Below are positions 6,713 through 9,378 of a DNA stretch of 9,378 bases, one piece after another. Position 1 is the stretch's first letter, and the number at the start of each line of letters is the position of its first letter. Made by a program: the position numbers and the translations under genes. The stretch lies in assembly GCA_937895695.1 (NCBI GenBank), contig CALBLM010000087.1, positions 1-9,378 on the forward strand. Reading direction: 5' to 3'. The notes under the pieces are model-generated. The model made no database searches and was not told the DNA's origin. It saw only the letters and a list, made by a program, of their open reading frames with translations. The stretch comes from an uncultured Megasphaera sp. Lineage in GTDB: Bacteria > Bacillota > Negativicutes > Veillonellales > Megasphaeraceae.

Positions 6713-6830
6713 AAAGCGAATAGCATATATATGACATGTTTACTAGAAAAAAATAAAAAAACTTTCAAAAATTTTTCAGTACCAATTATTTTAAATGAAA
6801 ATGAGAATGTCTAATTAAAACGAGTTCGGA

Positions 6831-6836
6831 TATAAT
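6831..6836 (+). promoter_or_regulatory. Distal candidate promoter (-10 TATAAT) upstream of the TonB receptor
   Basis: A perfect TATAAT lies 9-14 bases before a Fur-box-like site, so transcription would start about 6843, next to that site. No good -35 hexamer is seen at 16-18 bases upstream. It would give a leader of about 220 bases. Confidence 0.4.
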
Positions 6837-6844
6837 GGACAAAA

Positions 6845-6863
6845 AATAATGATAATTAAATGC
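6845..6863. promoter_or_regulatory. Fur-box-like site 1
   Basis: The 19-base site starting AATAATGATAAT matches the classical Fur box at 13 of 19 positions, 11 of the first 12. It lies just downstream of the TATAAT at 6831-6836, where a bound repressor would block initiation. Assigned by eye against the Gram-negative/Bacillus consensus; the AT-rich setting raises the chance background. Confidence 0.45.
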
Positions 6864-6867
6864 CGGA

Positions 6868-6917
6868 ATGGGCTGTTTTTGTGTCTAAATGGGCTATTTT
6901 ACTGTATTCTATGGGCT
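6868..6917 (+). repeat. Three ATGGGCT direct repeats with 21-22 base period next to a -35 hexamer
   Basis: ATGGGCT occurs at 6868-6874, 6889-6895 and 6911-6917, with starts 21 and 22 bases apart, about two helical turns, so all copies face the same side of the DNA. The first two are longer matches (AATGGGCT, a purine, then TTTT). The last T of the third copy is the first base of TTTACA, the -35 of the proximal candidate promoter. This is the arrangement expected for an activator binding tandemly upstream of RNA polymerase. Confidence 0.55.
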
Positions 6918-6945
6918 TTACATATATCCTATAGTGTGGTATCTT
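6917..6945 (+). promoter_or_regulatory. Proximal candidate promoter of the TonB-dependent receptor gene
   Basis: TTTACA (6917-6922, 5/6) and TATCTT (6940-6945, 4/6) are separated by exactly 17 bases. Transcription would start near 6952, about 113 bases before the receptor start codon. The weak -10 fits a promoter needing an activator at the adjoining ATGGGCT repeats. Confidence 0.5.
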
Positions 6946-6966
6946 AAGTACGTGATTTTTGCAAAT

Positions 6967-6985
6967 GATAACAATAATTATTTAA
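6967..6985. promoter_or_regulatory. Fur-box-like site 2
   Basis: A 19-base site starting GATAACAATAATTATT matches the classical Fur box at 13 of 19 positions and is itself partly palindromic. It lies about 15-33 bases downstream of the start expected from the proximal promoter, consistent with iron-dependent repression of the receptor. By-eye match only. Confidence 0.5.
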
Positions 6986-7024
6986 TGCATTACCGATTGA
7001 GAGAAGATACGCATATATCGCATC

Positions 7025-7049
7025 CTGTATGAGACAGTCGGGAATACAG
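7025..7049 (+). promoter_or_regulatory. Small hairpin directly before the receptor's ribosome binding site
   Basis: CTGTAT (7025-7030) and ATACAG (7044-7049) form a 6-bp stem with a 13-base loop, ending one base before the AAGGGAG ribosome binding site (7051-7057). It could tune translation, but a stem this short may be chance. Confidence 0.25.
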
Positions 7050-7064
7050 AAAGGGAGATGACCC

Positions 7065-9378
7065 ATGCACAACAAACGTACGTATGCTATGCTGGCCTGC
7101 GCGGTCATGACGTGGCTTGCTATGCCGGTATTTGCGGCAGATGCCGATACGGCGATTACGACGAGAGATGTCAACGTTGAAGCGGACAGAGCAAAGGAAG
7201 AAGCGAAGTATGAAAGCCAAAGCACGACGATTATTACAAAAGAAGACATCGAAAAGAAACAAGCCAAGTCCTTGGAAGATGTTATCTTTAGTGAAACAGG
7301 CGTCACGAGAACTGTCGATGCCATGGGGCGCGTCGGCGTGGCGATCCGCGGTGCAGACCCGCGCCATACGCTGATGCTTATTGACGGCCAGCCGGTCATG
7401 GGCAGTGAATCGAAATACATGGGCGGCAGTGATGAAGCCATGCGAATCGGCGCGGAAAATATCGAACGCATCGAAATCATCCGCGGCGCGGCAACAGCCA
7501 AATACGGTCCCGATGCTATCGGCGGCGTCATCAACATTATTACCAAGGCTCCGTCCGACCACCCGACGTTCCAGCTCAACGCCGAAGCCCGCTATCATGA
7601 CCACGAAGGCACGGATGAAAACAAAAACACGTGGCCGACGAACTTCTACATGCGTGCCGATACGGGCAAAGTAGGCAACGCCAAATTCAGCATCTTTGGC
7701 AGTAAACGGGAAATCATGCCGGTATATTCGAATGAGCGGGCATATAAAAAGGGAGCTACCTGGTACTTTGAAGATTTCAAACCTTCCCTGCGCTATTATG
7801 GAGATATTAAAAATATCGGTGCGACAGGTGAAGTAGAATTCAACAAAAATAATAAGATTACCTTCCGTTTTATGAGTGAACGAGAAGACATGGAACGCCG
7901 CAATAAATCAGCCGGACAGGGATTGGATGCATTATTTGAACCGATGCAGATTTTCAAGCGGAATGTCGAGCGTGATACCTATGCCTTGTCGTATACTGGT
8001 AAAAACAACAAACATGATTGGAAATTAGATGTCAATTACGGCAAAATGAAGGAAAATGATACGACCCTGACGACATATTACGGCGCAGGACACGATCAGT
8101 ACAGCGGTAAAAATACGTTGGCGGCGTTGGATTGGCTGGAGCATAAACAGTTGGATGTCAATGCGACCATGAATACGCAGGTCAATGACAAACATCTCTT
8201 GACCTACGGCATCGGCTATACAGATGAACGGGCTGACGGCACGCGTTTACGCAATGCGCCCAAGACTTGGGTAAAAGGGATTAATCCGTGGGATTATGAC
8301 AAATCCTTATGGCTTCCCAATGGGTCTTCAGAACCGGATTCCAATGTCCATAATTATCTTTTTAAACAAACAGATAAAGGCTTGATTTGGGATAAAGCAA
8401 CAGAATATTATGGCGGTGCAGCTCCTGTTTTTACACAGGAAGATGCAGCACTTATAAAACCAATAGCAGGTTATATTTCTTCTATGGGGACAGGTGCTAT
8501 TGGTATGGATTTAACTGGAATGGGAATCAACTGGAAAGGAGATGTCGCATTACGGAAGCGATTTGAGCAATTTAATGAAATTCTAAAAGAGCAAAACAAA
8601 GACTATCTAGCAAATGGGGAAAAGGTTCCCTATGTGTATAAAGCTCTGCCAATCTTGGGATATTACGGCATTACCGCCAAAACTGCGACAGGTGCATATG
8701 GGCAGGACAATAATATCAAATATAACGGAAAATATTATGGAGAAGATTTTGATGCGCGGAACAATCAGGTAGCTGGTGGTGAAGCACGTATTCAACGTCG
8801 CCATGCCTTCATTCAAGATACATGGCAGGTCAACGATGACACCATCATTACGCCGGTTCTTCGCCTAGACCATAGTGATTTGTTTGGTACCCACGCGACT
8901 GCCAATTTGGGGATGACGCACAACCTCAACGGCAATGCCCACCGTCGCTTGAAAATCAATGCTGGCACAGGCTATGCCGAACCGGGCATGGGCGAACTCT
9001 ATTACAACTGGGAAATGTACGGTTCTTCCGGCGGCAGCCGTTATGGCTGGTACTGGATTGGCAACCCCAATTTAAAACCGGAAAAATCGGTCAATTTCGA
9101 TATTTCTCTCGAAGGGGAAAGCAAGAAAACCTATGCCAAAGCTTCGGTCTTCCATAATGTCATCCATGACTATATGACACAATATTTTATGGGACAGCTC
9201 ATTGACTTTAATCAATTAGGTTCTAGTTATGTGCTAAACGCGGATAGAATTTACAGCTTTAAAAACATTGGCAAAGCGGAAATTACGGGCTTTGAAGCCG
9301 AAGTACAGCAGCGGTTTAATGATAAATGGTCGGCAAAACTGGGCTATGCCTGGCTCCATGCTATCAACAAGAGCGACT
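7065..9378 (+). CDS. TonB-dependent outer-membrane receptor (siderophore/heme/metal-complex uptake), 3' truncated by window
   Basis: The frame is open for 771 codons to the window end. Start ATG 7065 has AAGGGAG 7 bases upstream and gives a signal peptide (MHNKRTYAML..., cleavage near VFA-AD, residues 24-25). A TonB-box-like DVNVEA (35-40) follows. The plug domain runs to about residue 165: TTIITKEDIEKKQAKSLEDV, then VAIRGADPRHTLMLIDGQPV, then IERIEIIRGAATAKYGPDAIGGVINIITK, all classic plug motifs. The rest is beta-barrel strands with long extracellular loops, ending mid-barrel (GFEAEVQQRFNDKWSAKLGYAW). Receptors of this type import scarce ligands using TonB/ExbB/ExbD energy; the ligand is not identifiable. 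About residues 425-568 (8340-8770) are AT-richer and use different codons from both flanks. Upstream Fur-like sites suggest iron control. No partner uptake genes are in view. Confidence 0.95.
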   Translation, partial: MHNKRTYAMLACAVMTWLAMPVFAADADTAITTRDVNVEADRAKEEAKYESQSTTIITKEDIEKKQAKSLEDVIFSETGVTRTVDAMGRVGVAIRGADPRHTLMLIDGQPVMGSESKYMGGSDEAMRIGAENIERIEIIRGAATAKYGPDAIGGVINIITKAPSDHPTFQLNAEARYHDHEGTDENKNTWPTNFYMRADTGKVGNAKFSIFGSKREIMPVYSNERAYKKGATWYFEDFKPSLRYYGDIKNIGATGEVEFNKNNKITFRFMSEREDMERRNKSAGQGLDALFEPMQIFKRNVERDTYALSYTGKNNKHDWKLDVNYGKMKENDTTLTTYYGAGHDQYSGKNTLAALDWLEHKQLDVNATMNTQVNDKHLLTYGIGYTDERADGTRLRNAPKTWVKGINPWDYDKSLWLPNGSSEPDSNVHNYLFKQTDKGLIWDKATEYYGGAAPVFTQEDAALIKPIAGYISSMGTGAIGMDLTGMGINWKGDVALRKRFEQFNEILKEQNKDYLANGEKVPYVYKALPILGYYGITAKTATGAYGQDNNIKYNGKYYGEDFDARNNQVAGGEARIQRRHAFIQDTWQVNDDTIITPVLRLDHSDLFGTHATANLGMTHNLNGNAHRRLKINAGTGYAEPGMGELYYNWEMYGSSGGSRYGWYWIGNPNLKPEKSVNFDISLEGESKKTYAKASVFHNVIHDYMTQYFMGQLIDFNQLGSSYVLNADRIYSFKNIGKAEITGFEAEVQQRFNDKWSAKLGYAWLHAINKSD

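Noticed and set aside
6337..6768. Minus-strand open frame of 143 codons over the same region
   Set aside because: Its peptide resembles the plus-strand one (FCVTSIQG against FCATSMQG), which is just a consequence of the palindrome; no ribosome binding site and no recognisable domain.
6350..6814. Plus-strand open frame of 154 codons in the tolC-receptor intergenic region
   Set aside because: No ribosome binding site before its ATG, Cys/Phe/Lys-rich composition unlike a real protein, and the sequence is explained by the inverted-repeat element.
6797..6815. Third Fur-box-like match
   Set aside because: Only 12 of 19 positions with a poor second half; in AT-rich sequence this is near background, so it is not listed as a feature.
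6944..7604. Two long minus-strand open frames (211 and 204 codons) antisense to the receptor start
   Set aside because: They overlap the signal peptide and plug domain of the receptor, whose family motifs are unambiguous.
1..9378. CRISPR arrays, tRNA or rRNA genes, insertion-sequence transposases
   Set aside because: No regularly spaced identical repeats with unique spacers, no cloverleaf or rRNA-like sequence, and no transposase-like protein was seen on either strand.

Overview
The window looks like chromosomal DNA from a diderm Firmicute (class Negativicutes, perhaps Megasphaera/Dialister/Veillonella-like). It encodes outer-membrane components (TolC, a TonB-dependent receptor, an MlaD with a C-terminal barrel-like domain), yet has strong GGAGG-type ribosome binding sites and moderate GC content. 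The taxon is inferred from gene content and protein style; no database search was possible.

Layout. (1) Positions 1-942: the 3' end of a Fur-family metalloregulator, closely followed by a compact class A beta-lactamase-like serine hydrolase with no visible signal peptide. (2) A bidirectional terminator at 981-1021 separates this pair from a convergent, minus-strand nitroreductase (1047-1571). (3) A 295-base divergent intergenic region holds a promoter that drives a rightward operon, mlaE-mlaF-mlaD-tolC (1870-6275), closed by a strong terminator at 6301-6335. There are no mlaA, mlaB or mlaC genes beside it. MlaD is long and ends in a beta-rich domain with a terminal Phe, matching the transenvelope-bridge MlaD known from Veillonella parvula. 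(4) Positions 6336-7064 contain no credible protein gene. The first ~390 bases are dominated by a large imperfect inverted repeat enclosing several perfect hairpins. The rest is the control region of the next gene, with Fur-box-like sites, two candidate promoters and three evenly spaced ATGGGCT repeats. (5) Positions 7065-9378 hold a TonB-dependent outer-membrane receptor that runs off the window and has a compositionally distinct internal segment.

How the genes work together: MlaE (permease), MlaF (ATPase) and MlaD (MCE protein with an outer-membrane segment) probably move phospholipid between the two membranes, and TolC supplies an export channel from the same transcript. The receptor and the Fur-like sites point to iron-controlled uptake. 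The least explained part is the structured element at about 6391-6712, which could be an undescribed non-coding RNA or a MITE-like mobile repeat.
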